Part shown: positions 41,679-50,329 of the stretch, piece by piece
How positions within the stretch are numbered: position 1 is the first letter of the stretch
Layout: every line of letters begins with the position of its first letter
Source of the DNA: Vandiemenella viatica
Lineage: Eukaryota; Arthropoda; Insecta; Orthoptera; Morabidae
Direction of reading: 5' to 3'
Length of the DNA stretch: 64,000 nucleotides
NCBI GenBank assembly: GCA_031002005.1
Contig: CM061919.1
Coordinates: 18,113,687 to 18,177,686, forward strand
Notes under the pieces: generated by a model
What the model was told of the DNA's origin: nothing
What the model saw: only the letters and a program-made list of their open reading frames with translations
Database searches by the model: none
Made by a program: the position numbers and the translations under genes

Positions 41679-44145
41679 ATGAGGTAAGTTCTGTTTTCAA
41701 CATTCTCACTGTAGTTTTTGGGTAACTTCGTTCCCGTTTTTCTGTGAGTTTATTAAATTTCTTGCTCTGTGTTAATCTAATGTTAAGACCCTATGAAGTT
41801 ATTGTTTAGTAGCAAGTGTGAATACCCCACTGTGAATACTCGTAACTTTGTAGAAATTAAACATCTAGGAAATCGTAAAATGGGGCAAGTGTACGCTGCT
41901 CTCAAGGGGCAACTGTACGCATTCAAGTAAGTGCGTACACTTGCCCCTTGGGAGGGAAAAATACTGCCATTCTTTACTCTCCACTACTCCAAGGCCCTTC
42001 ATGGCTTGTAACGAAATTGCTTTACTCGTATTTTCCTTTAATTGCAAGTAGAGTTATCTCCCTAATGTTTTTACCATTTTCTTTTTTCCCAATAGGAATT
42101 ACATAAGGAAAACCGAAAAGAAACCCCTGACGGATGAAATTCTACAAACTGTACGACAGCTACTGAGCAAAAATTATTCTATTAGAAAAGCAGCAAGAAC
42201 AGTTGGTTTTCATGAATCGACTTTGCGAAAACGGCTTAAAATGGGTAAAGGTTCTCAAACATTGGGGAGGTTTACGAAAGTTTTCACCCCTGAGCAGGAA
42301 AGAGAAATTGTGGAACACTGCAAAGAATTGGATCGTCGTTTTTATGGGCTAACTTTGAAATCTCTTCGCCATTTATTGTTCAATTATGCAGAGTTGAACC
42401 AAATCAAACACCCCTTTCCACAAGAAAAGAAGATGGCCGGCAGGGATATGACAAGGGATTTTATGAAGAGACAGAAACTTTCTTTGAGATTGCCTCGCAA
42501 CACAAGTATAGCAAGGACTATGGGTTTTAACAGAATCCAAATAAATCATTTCTTTGATAATTTGGAAAAATTGTACCAAAAATACAAATTCACACCAGAT
42601 TGCATATTTAACATGGATGAAACTGGCATCCAGACTGCTCCACATAAGTTGCCCCTATCAGTAGCTCCTGTTGGGAAGAAAGATGTTGCAAAAGTGGTGA
42701 CTGCTGAACAAGGGAAATCCATCACTGTTATCTGTTGTATGAGTGCATTCGGCAACCACATCCCACCTTTTTTTATTTTTGGACGCAAGAGAATGAACCG
42801 CCTTCTTATCAAGGATGGACCACCAGGCTGTGATCTCGCTCTTACTGATAGTGGATACATAAATGTTCCCACTTTTATCAAGTGGCTTTCCCACTTTCAA
42901 AAATTTACAAAACCATCTGAACAACAACCAGTTCTTCTCATCCTGGATAATCATGTCTCTCACATTAGTCTTGAAGCAATAAACTTTGCCAAAGGCAATC
43001 ATATTCACCTTCTTACTCTTCCACCTCACAGTAGCCACAAGGCACAGCCACTCGATAAAGTTTTTTTCAAGCCTCTTAAAACAAGATTTGCTGCTGTTGC
43101 TGATGATTGGGTAACATCTCATCCTGGGGAATCCATCACAGTTTTTCATCTCGCTGGGCTTTTCAATACTGCTTTCTCCAGAACAGCCAATATTGAAGTA
43201 GCTGTTACAGGATTCAAGTCTACTGGCATCTTCCCACTGAACAGACACATTTTCACCGATGAACATTTCATGCCAGCAGAAGTAACTGACCAACAGTTTG
43301 AGGGCGAAGGAGACCTAGAGAGTGAGGACATGATGTTGATTCAATTTGATGAAGGTACCATCGAGGAAATGCCATCGGAAGCTCAGAGAAACCAGTCTGC
43401 ACTGTCTAACAATGTATTGGAACCACCTGCTTCTTCCTCACAGACAACACCAGACCTACCAGAGAGTCCTCAACCCGGACCATCATTTTCTGCTGGTAGG
43501 CCTTGTCACACATCACCATCTGATATAATTCCAATTCCTCGGATCCAAAAAGCAAGGAAACGATCAAGGAAAAGTTTGAAATCAACCCATCTGACATCAA
43601 CTCCACACAAAGAAAAGTTACAGCATCTAGTTCAAAAGAAGGAGGATGCAGCTAATGAAAAGAAACAAAAAACAGATGAAAGGTCCAAGGCTAAAGAGCA
43701 AAAATCTAAAACTGCAGGGAAAAGAAGACTAGTTTTTTCTGTTAGTTCTTCCAGTGAGTCTGATACAATTTCCCTTCATAATAGTGAAGACTCAAGCAAC
43801 TGGGAATTTTCTTCAGAGTCTGAGATTGATGAAAGGGACCTATCCACAATCACAAGACCAATACAAAAAGGTGATTTTGTTATTTCTAAAGTGTTTGGGA
43901 AGGCTTCTTCATACAGAATTTATGTGGTCAAAATTACAGAAGTTAATAATGCTGGTTTTGAAGGATTCTTTTATAAGAGGATTCCACAAACATTTAAGTT
44001 TACTGAGACAGCAGAACAAGCATTTTTGCAAAAGGATGACATTGTGAAGAAACTATCACACGCTGTGCAATCTAGCTCTATTAGATTCAAAGATGCAGTT
44101 GGATTTCAGGATGACCTGAGCAGCTACAGTGCCTTATTAGACTGA
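41679..44145 (+). CDS. pogo-type transposase, 684 aa, two exons (41679-41683, 42096-44145)
   Basis: The start ATG (41,679) and two bases of codon 2 precede GTAAGT at 41,684. The 412-bp intron ends TTTTTTCCCAATAG at 42,095. Splicing gives MRNYIRKTEKKPLTDEILQ, the usual start of pogo proteins. Domains: Psq-type helix-turn-helix (about residues 12-55, SIRKAARTVGFHESTLRKRL), a CENP-B-like second DNA-binding region (about 60-140), and a DDE catalytic core with Asp in NMDETGIQ, LILDNHVSH and PPHSSHKAQPLDKVF. Then comes a long Ser/Lys-rich linker (about 410-580) and a C-terminal GDFVISKVFGKASSYRIYVV segment of unknown role. No stop or frameshift. Its function is cut-and-paste transposition in the nucleus. 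Confidence 0.92.
41684..42095 (+). other. Intron in the pogo-type transposase gene, with internal TIR-like palindrome
   Basis: GTAAGT donor and a T-rich tract before the AATAG acceptor. Within it GGGGCAAGTGTACGC (about 41,883) and its complement GCGTACACTTGCCCC (about 41,935) form a 15-bp inverted pair, with a second direct copy GGGGCAACTGTACGC between them. They are probably transposase-binding sites. Confidence 0.85.
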
Positions 44146-44262
44146 TGATGATGTAAGATGATCTGTATCATTTGTTCAAGTTTTGCTACCAAAGTTTCAA
44201 TTTTTCCTGGTGTGTTATTTCATATTTGGTTATAAATGGTGTAATTTGATTGCTTGTTATGT

Positions 44263-44268
44263 AATAAA
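44263..44268 (+). terminator. Polyadenylation signal of the transposase gene
   Basis: AATAAA lies ~120 bp after the transposase stop and before the right TIR. Confidence 0.5.
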
Positions 44269-44888
44269 AGATGATATCTGTCAAAAAATATATTACAGCA
44301 TCAATTTTACAAAATTAGACATATTTTTCATACTTTTCCTCTCACAGGGGCAAGTGTACTCACTGATATTTCCTTGAAAACTCTCAATTTATTGATAAAC
44401 TAAAAACATAAAATCACTTTGAGAAATGCATATAGTTACTAAGAGCATGCTTTACCTACAGTAAAATTTTCATATCTCTGGCTTCCTTCAGATTCTGTCC
44501 ACACACCCTAATGCAAAATTTGCGTACACTTACCCCCACCTACCCTACTTTTAGATTCTTTAATAACCTTTTTCAGTATTTTGCAGTACTCTTTGTAATG
44601 TGTTTTAACATTAGTATTCTCACTGTTCCTAGAGGCAATATACAACTTCCTTTTATTAATGCATGATGTTCTAATGCCAATAGTTATCCAAGGCTTTTGT
44701 TCTTTTTGGGAAGCAGGGACACTACATTTAATTTGATTGAAGTTTTATGAATAATCGCTAGGTAACTAAACTACTTAAGAACCAATGAATAAAACTTAAG
44801 CTAATCAATTTCGAAACAAACTTCATATAGAAGGTCGATACTATGTAGTGCTAATGTGGATAACAACTAATTTGTTACTTATGAAAAT

Positions 44889-44924
<36 letters not shown>

Positions 44925-45119
44925 AAAGGTAGGAAGTTTTTACATTTATACTAGCTGCCCCGACAGAATTCTTTTTGTCAAAAATTGTTGTCCTATCGTA
45001 GTCCAATAGAAAAAATAAATAAATGAAACGTATTTCAGAGTGATCACATTATTTATTGATTTAATGTGTCAATAATAAACTACGATTGTTTACAAAAATA
45101 AGTTTTCTATTTCGTACAC

Positions 45120-45690
45120 TGCAAGACGTTAATACTAATGTGATGATATTTTTATTGGAATTCTTTATGGTACACGATATTTTTGTTTTGTTACCTGGCG
45201 CGTAAACAAATAAAGCTGACGGTTTTCAACGCGGGAGCAGGCAACATACAACTGTCCATGAAAGAATCAAGATTAACGCCGTAAACACTCAACGACTGAC
45301 CCTGGGATTTATTTATGGTCATAGCGAAAGCAAGCCCCATTGGAAATTGCAGTCGTTTAAATTCAAATGGTACGTCAGTTGGTATGCGAGGTATTTAGGC
45401 TCTTTAATTTAATTGCAATGGAGCACAGGCTCCGGTGGCAATTTCCCTACACACCCATCTTCCCCCTATCCTGCACCTACCTACTTTTGCCCTCTACAAA
45501 TTTTATCTTTTCTTCTCCCTTATATTTTCCCTTTTGAATGGTTGCTTTCGATCACAATGTTCAGTAATTTTTTCACTGCTAGCCGTGTTGATTGATATTT
45601 TGCAACATTAAGACCACCGATCCTACTTTTAATTGGCAAATCCAGTGAGTTCAAAAATTCTGGTGGATAGTTGCGAAATCAACTGATGTC
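45120..45690 (-). pseudogene. Helitron helicase (Pif1-like) C-terminal remnant
   Basis: The minus strand reads PRIPTDVPFEFKRLQFP, LAFAMTINKSQGQSL and a C-terminal CLRAR-NKNIVYHKEFQ, matching the better-kept copy at 48,698-49,193. Motif VI (YVACSR) is lost by small deletions. The LINE A snippet interrupts it. The Rep nuclease part is absent, so the element is non-autonomous. Confidence 0.8.
45395..45509 (-). mobile_element. Very short LINE A insertion (3' terminal ~110 bp)
   Basis: TTTAATTTAATTGCAATGG...CTACAAATTTTATCTT equals the last ~105 bp of LINE A (compare 34,804-34,910). The Helitron helicase sequence continues on both sides (GGTAT / TTTCTTCTCCC), as uninterrupted in H2 near 48,950. 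An extreme 5' truncation. Confidence 0.85.
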
Positions 45691-46286
45691 CTTAATTCAC
45701 TGGTGATTTCATTTTGAATTTTGAAATTTATTTAATTTACATATGTGTTTTTGTCTCTGTAATATAGCTCGTTCGTTCAAGCAAAAAATTGACAGGAAAT
45801 GTAATGCAACCAGTCAAAACGTCTATAGGTATTTTGCCATTACCAATCCCAATTTCTTCAGATCGATCATTTTGCAATTCCAAAGATAATCATTATGCGC
45901 CTTTGTTATGTTTTGATTGACTGGCAGTAATATTATTTTCGTTGATGACACGCAAACCCTTGTTTTCACTTCGAACTTTATTTTAGGCAGGCATAGACCA
46001 TGGAGGAAGGAAATATATAGACTAATTTCCATACAGTCTAATCATCTTGAATGCATACCAGAGATAACCATCACGCGCCTTTGTTTTGTTTTGATTGACT
46101 GGTTTGTATGGGAAACGAAAAGTGTTGATTTTACTCGCAATTTTTACGTTTTTTTTCTCTCCATAAGAACCTTCCTTGTGGATTAACGAAAATATGAAGA
46201 AAAAAAAAAATTAGTCGAATTGGTTGAACCGTTCTCGAGTTTTGCGCTTAGTAACACATTTGGCGATTCATTTTTATTCATATAGA

Positions 46287-46780
46287 TTTTAATAGAAAGA
46301 AAGTATTATTACTCGCAGTCAATTCAATCATCGTGAATTCTACCCGAACATAATTTAAAACGAATGGAACCCATCATCACAAGACTTTCCAAAACTTTGC
46401 ATTCTTAAAATAACAGGATAAGTGTGACTCTATCATCAGACGCTAATGCATATCGCTTCTCAACTGAAATACCAGTAATCGATTTTGCTTTTTGGGTATT
46501 CTTAGTACTGCATCCTTCTAAACTGATGCATTCTATTTTCATAGTCGAAACTTTCGTGATAGGCGGCATGGGTCTAAAATGTAAACACACTGAACAAATA
46601 AACACACCATTGGTTTTCGAGAGAAGCGAAAATTTAAAAGCAACCAAGAAAATACCACGCACGGAGGAAGTAATGATAACACGTACGTCAGTGATATTAT
46701 TTTCACTGATCACACCATGGAGGTTCGACATATATGGAGGAGAAGTGACGTTAAATCTGTGACGCCAGCTCTAAACTCTC
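46287..46780. other. Unassigned stretch upstream of the THAP exon
   Basis: Frames are open on both strands here (46,424-46,762 plus, 112 codons; 46,731-46,405 minus, 108 codons). I recognise neither product, so I do not call a gene. It lies between a Helitron and a promoter-like site and could hold a divergent exon. Confidence 0.4.
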
Positions 46781-46790
46781 GCGCATGCGC
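46781..46790. promoter_or_regulatory. NRF-1-like palindrome GCGCATGCGC
   Basis: A perfect GCGCATGCGC in a short CpG-containing patch (46,761-46,800), about 97 bp upstream of a THAP-type start codon. Such sites are typical of TATA-less housekeeping promoters. Role inferred. Confidence 0.6.
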
Positions 46791-46886
46791 GGTGGCGGCC
46801 TTATTGCGAACCCATACAAATGCAAAGTTCACATTGCGTTTGATGCTTTGATTATTTCATTTTGTAATGTGTCTAAGTTTTTTATA

Positions 46887-46957
46887 ATGCCATCTTGTGT
46901 TGCATATGGTTGCACAAATAGGCAAGAGAGGAAAGAACCTGGAATATCATTTCATAA
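46887..46957 (+). CDS. First coding exon of a THAP-domain protein
   Basis: ATG at 46,887 opens MPSCVAYGCTNRQERKEPGI and continues SFHK, the N terminus of a THAP C2CH zinc finger: Cys-x4-Cys spacing, the invariant second-residue Pro, and the SFH(K/R) motif. It stops at a GTAAGT splice donor (46,958), where THAP genes often have their first intron. The rest of the finger (Cys, Trp, His, AVPTIF) is not seen nearby; a repeat starts ~20 bp into the intron. THAP fingers bind DNA and occur in host regulators and in P-element-type transposases. With the CpG-type promoter upstream I favour a host or domesticated gene. Confidence 0.7.
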
Positions 46958-46974
46958 GTAAGTTGCTTTACAAT

Positions 46975-48225
46975 TATTGTTCTTGAAGTGGGCTTTAGGA
47001 ATTGGAAACTTTGGTGCCTGTCTATAAATATTAGCCACAGGAAGACTTTGTTCTCAAATTTTTGTTGGTGTAGTGTAGAAAATCAGCATATCCTGCAATT
47101 TTGCACATAATAGACTAGCATTACTTTTTAACGAGTGTTGAAAATGAGATTTAAAGGGGTGATTTTTACATCACGATTCAGTGAATTTAGTATTACGATT
47201 TCATTCGTCACGTTGCAGTTTATACTGACAGTGTATGATGAAATTAAATGTGTTAAATTATGCTATGGAATCTAGGAATCTTGATGAAACAAACTATGTT
47301 GTTACCCAAAATACAGTTTGCGATACAAATACGCGAGTGTGGGTGTATCTAAAAAGTTTTATTCTGTAGCTGCAATTTAATGGAGATTGTCGTTGGGTCT
47401 AAACGCAGTCTGTACCAGAATGGTTTTGTTGTTCTAGAAGGGGCAAAGAATTTATCTATTATGTTAGTAATTTCATGAGAACCATGCTAGTGACAAAATG
47501 TGTATCGCGATGGAAACTAGTTCCAGATATTCCCAATTAAGCTTACGATGTATGGTAACAAGATAAATATTTTTGTTCTGGTCTAGGCCGCATTTCAACC
47601 TAACCACAAGTGGTAGTAATAAAACTGAAATATCAATTCTGCATGTACACCATGTAATTTATTGTGGCTTTGGCAGAATTAATTTTTGGTCGAGGCCGCA
47701 TATCAACCCAATCCCCTCAATTTGGAGACAGTACATCCCGAAAACTAAGCAAGATATCGAAAATTTTTATTCTTTATTTTCGATTTGTCTCGTCGTGTGT
47801 CATAAGAATCCATCATCAAATTTGACTTTTGCGAAATTTTTCTTCTGTATTACACCTCACTTTTGATACAGTATATCTCGAGAACTTGGCGAGATATCGA
47901 AAAATTTTATTCTTTATTTGTTTCGTATTTTTAAATAAGAATCCATCATCAAATTTGACTTTCACCAATTTTTTCTTCTGAATTTCAACCAAAAATACAT
48001 CACATTTGAGACGGAATATCTCGGAAACTAGGCAGGATATCAAAAAAAAATTATTTTTCATTTTTTTTTTTGTCTCATCGAGTTGCATAATAATCCATCA
48101 CCAGATTGCAGCGTTACGTTTATCCTAGAGTTCCCTTGAGGTTTGTGTACATATACCCCGTGTCTGTATGGATGCGGCCCACTTCAATGCGTGGTGAAGG
48201 TCTTTTGCGTCGTCTCCATGTAATC
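46975..48225 (-). repeat. 1.25-kb repeat, left copy (inverted relative to 58650-59945)
   Basis: Reverse complement of 58,650-59,945 over its whole length, for example TGGTCTAGGCCGCATTTCAA at 47,580 against the complement at 59,320. It contains three tandem ~130-bp units (about 47,697-48,115), each with ATATCTCG-type words and CATCAAATTTGACTTT. Because the right copy directly follows a Penelope GIY-YIG remnant, the repeat is probably the 3' region of a Penelope-like element. Confidence 0.85.
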
Positions 48226-48491
48226 ACACGTAGGCATAGATTTATATCCATATAGCCTAAATCAACTTGAAGGTACACCAAATATAATTCTAACGCGCCT
48301 TTATTTTGTTTTGATTGAGGGAAAAGAAAAGAGTTGCTTTTACTATTTTCCTTCCAATATTTACGTTTTTTCGCTCCACTAAGAACCTCTTGTATCTTAA
48401 CGAAAATATAAAAAACAAGAATTAGCCGAATAGGTCGAGCCGTTCTCGAGTTTTGCGCTTACCAACACATTTGGCGTTCCATTTTTATTAT
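48226..48491 (-). mobile_element. Helitron 5' end fragment (H3)
   Basis: Matches the first ~260 bases of H1 read on the minus strand (about 46,286-45,990), including AAATGTGTTGGTAAGCGCAA and CTCGAGAACGG. It abuts the 3' end of H2 on the right and the inverted repeat on the left. Confidence 0.7.
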
Positions 48492-48697
48492 ATACTAAGC
48501 TGCCTCGACAGACTTATTTCTGTCAAAAGTTATTGCCATATCGTAGTCCAGTAGAAAAAATAAATAAATAAAACGTTTTTCAGAGTGATCACTTTATTTA
48601 TTGATTGAATGTCTGAATAATAAAAAACGATTACTTACAAAAATAAGTTTTCTATTTTGTACGCTGCAAAGACGTTAGTAATAATGTGAAGATATTT

Positions 48698-49193
48698 TTA
48701 TTGTAATGCTTTATGGTACACGATATTTTTTGTTTGGTTACCTGGTGCGTAAACAAATAAAGCTAATGGTTTTCCACCGCGGGAGCAGGCAACATACAAC
48801 TGTCCATGAGAGTAGCATGGGTTTTCAAGATTAACGCCGCAAAAACTCAACGACTGACCCTGGGATTTATTTATGGTCATAATGAAAGCAAGCCGCACTG
48901 GAAATTGCAGTCGTTTAAATTCAAATGGTACGTCAGTTGGTATGCGAGGTATCAACATTTCTTCTCCCTTATATTTTCCCTCTAGAATGGTTGCTTCGAT
49001 CACATTGTTGAGTAATTTTTTCACTGCTAGCCGTGTGCCTTAAAAGACGCGGTTGATTGATATTTCGCAACATTATGATAGCCGAACCTACTTTTAATTG
49101 AAGATTATGAGGCAGCAATCCTGGCAAATCCAGTGAGGTCAAAAATTCTGGTGGATAGTTGACGACATTATCTTGTTTAGTTAGCGCAATCAA
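48698..49193 (-). pseudogene. Helitron helicase (Pif1/RecD2-like) C-terminal domain
   Basis: From 49,193: YPPEFLTSLDLPGLLPHNLQ, KVGSAIIMLRNINQPRL, then after a frameshift near 49,030 NNVIEATILEGKYKGE, IPRIPTDVPFEFKRLQFPV, MTINKSQGQSLSFCGV and YVACSRGGKPLALFVYAP. These are the last helicase motifs (V and VI, with the Arg finger in YVACSR) of a Helitron RepHel protein. The Rep nuclease and the Walker A part are absent. It stops at 48,698. Confidence 0.88.
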
Positions 49194-49277
49194 CTGATTT
49201 GTATATTCTTAATTCATGGGCAATTTCAATTTGAATTTTAAAATTTTATTTCATTTACATCCGTGTTTTTGTCTCTA

Positions 49278-50155
49278 CATAGATAGATAGATAGATATAT
49301 TAACTTTGATCCCATGTGAGAATAATCTCGGGGATGTGGAACAGTACATACACTTATTAGTAATGTCAATATCACTATATAATTAATAATATTATTATAT
49401 ATTGACAACAAGTTAGCAACAACCCATTAGTATAACCAATATCTCCTGTAATCTACAAATACAACCCCACCAATATCTCCTGTAATCTACAAATACAATC
49501 CCGAGTTAATTAATACTTATTATGTGAAACAGTTTATACACTTGTTACCAGCATCTAATAACCAGTTATTTTCTTACCAACCAGTTACCATGATAAGTTT
49601 CACTGTAATTTGTGACTACAGATTATATTATGCTAGTTGCTATTTATGTGGAACAGTACACACACCTATTAGCAATATCAATTATATTACCAACAACTCA
49701 TAAGCAGTCAATTACTTAAAAACCTGTTAGTATGATAATTTTTCACAGCAGTTTTTGAGTGCATGCTATCCCATGTTAGCTACTATATATGAGTGAAATT
49801 TTGTAAACAGTGTAATTAGTTCATTTGTCAAAAGTTTCAACAGAAAGAAAAACCATATATCATTTTAGTAATTGTGGATAATTTTGTCACCTTCCCCTTC
49901 CAAACACCATATATACTATTTTATCAGTCATTCTTAGTTACCAAATTCCAAGAAGAAAATTCTTTCACAGAGTAAAATGGGTTCTGAAGCAGAAACTCTT
50001 TCAGTTAGGACTTAAAGTAGTTGGGTATTTGTAGATAACATTTAATTTCTGTTGGTAATACATTGAATAAGGAAGCTCCAGTAAATGTTAAGCCTTTCTA
50101 TACAATTGACAGTGATTTGTAATCCTTGTGAATATTATATTTATTCCTAGTATGT
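49278..50155 (-). mobile_element. LINE B-like fragment in Helitron H2
   Basis: TAGATAGATAGATA at the left is the 3' simple-repeat tail. The right part (about 50,155-49,970, minus) gives KGLTFTGASLFNVLPTEIKC, matching the VRYSGIHIFNMLPTHIKC tail of B1. The rest is 3' UTR with a short direct duplication (CCAATATCTCCTGTAATCTA, near 49,437 and 49,470). Confidence 0.7.
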
Positions 50156-50329
50156 AATGTAGCTCATTCGTTCAACCAAAAAATGATATACAGCCATTCA
50201 AAACGTCTACGGGGATTTTGTTATTACCCATGCCAATGAGGTGGTTTGAAAACACTTCTTCAGATCGATCATTTTACAATTCCAAAGATTATCATAAAGC
50301 ACCTGTGTTTTGTTTTGATTGACTGGCAG

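Larger units (their letters stand above)
41535..44545 (+). mobile_element. pogo/Tigger-type DNA transposon, complete, 3.0 kb
   Basis: Perfect 25-bp terminal inverted repeats starting GGGTAGGTGGGGGTAAGTGT and a TA duplication (41,533-41,534; 44,546-44,547), as made by the Tc1/mariner-pogo group. Inner copies of the GGGGCAAGTGTACGC word, related to the TIR, lie in both orientations at about 41,883-41,950 and again at about 44,347. One transposase gene fills the element. The surrounding LINE frame rejoins exactly. Intact ends and an open gene suggest a young and perhaps still functional copy. Confidence 0.95.
39310..44730 (-). mobile_element. LINE family B, copy B1, split by a pogo-type transposon
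   Basis: Pieces 39,310-41,534 and 44,546-44,730 form one 5'-truncated LINE inserted in the 5' UTR of A3. The minus-strand frame crosses the pogo insertion cleanly: ...KVIKESKS on one side continues as MYYKHKIHDSENK on the other once the element and one TA are removed. The 3' UTR holds four ~66-bp tandem repeats and the end has TGTATTGTAT-type simple repeats. Confidence 0.88.
39750..44730 (-). pseudogene. LINE B1 ORF2 reverse transcriptase; active site FAND
   Basis: From the 5' side: KPWITIGIRTSCINKRKLY (44,680), then across the transposon KSKYSSGYDGISSRLIKLC, SNYRPISLLTAFSKVFEKAM, KSQFGFQKGHSTEQAIF, DLSKAFDCVDHKILI and RCGVPQGSILGPLLFLIY. The active site at 40,531-40,520 reads FAND instead of FADD, so the first catalytic Asp has become Asn (GAT/GAC to AAT) and the enzyme would be dead. 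The thumb has KFLGLYIDHNLNWK; a frameshift near 40,140 leads to the C-terminal VRYSGIHIFNMLP stretch (39,865). The RT part alone is a 500-codon open frame. Confidence 0.88.
34804..44945 (-). mobile_element. CR1-like LINE family A, copy A3, carrying nested elements
   Basis: Segments 34,804-35,762, 36,002-39,309 and 44,731-44,945 together form nearly a whole LINE A on the minus strand, from the 3' tail (TTTAATTTAATTGCAATGG) through RT, endonuclease and ORF1 to the 5' UTR. They are separated by a hAT MITE and by LINE B1 (which holds the pogo-type element). The 5' UTR pieces match A1 (2,405-2,710), where they are contiguous, so the insertion point is clear. Confidence 0.88.
44951..46286 (-). mobile_element. 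Helitron (H1) with canonical termini
   Basis: Read on the minus strand it begins TCTATATGAATAAAAATG (5' end at 46,286) and ends GGGGCAGCTAG (3' end at 44,951), inserted between A and T without target duplication, as Helitrons do. About 10 bases before the 3' end a GACAGA/TCTGTC-like hairpin is present (clearer in H2 at 48,507-48,524). The interior keeps only the C-terminal part of the helicase. A ~115-bp LINE A 3' end is inserted at 45,395-45,509. It sits in the 5' UTR side of LINE A3. Confidence 0.85.
48495..50329 (-). mobile_element. Helitron (H2), interrupted by a LINE B-like insert
   Basis: The 3' end is at about 48,495 (minus-strand end GAGGCAGCTTAG, a variant of CTAG) with a GACAGA-CTTATT-TCTGTC hairpin at 48,507-48,524. 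It carries the helicase remnant (48,698-49,193) and non-coding sequence matching H1 (50,157-50,329 pairs with 45,765-45,930). The 5' end is missing because a hAT element starts at 50,330. Confidence 0.75.
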
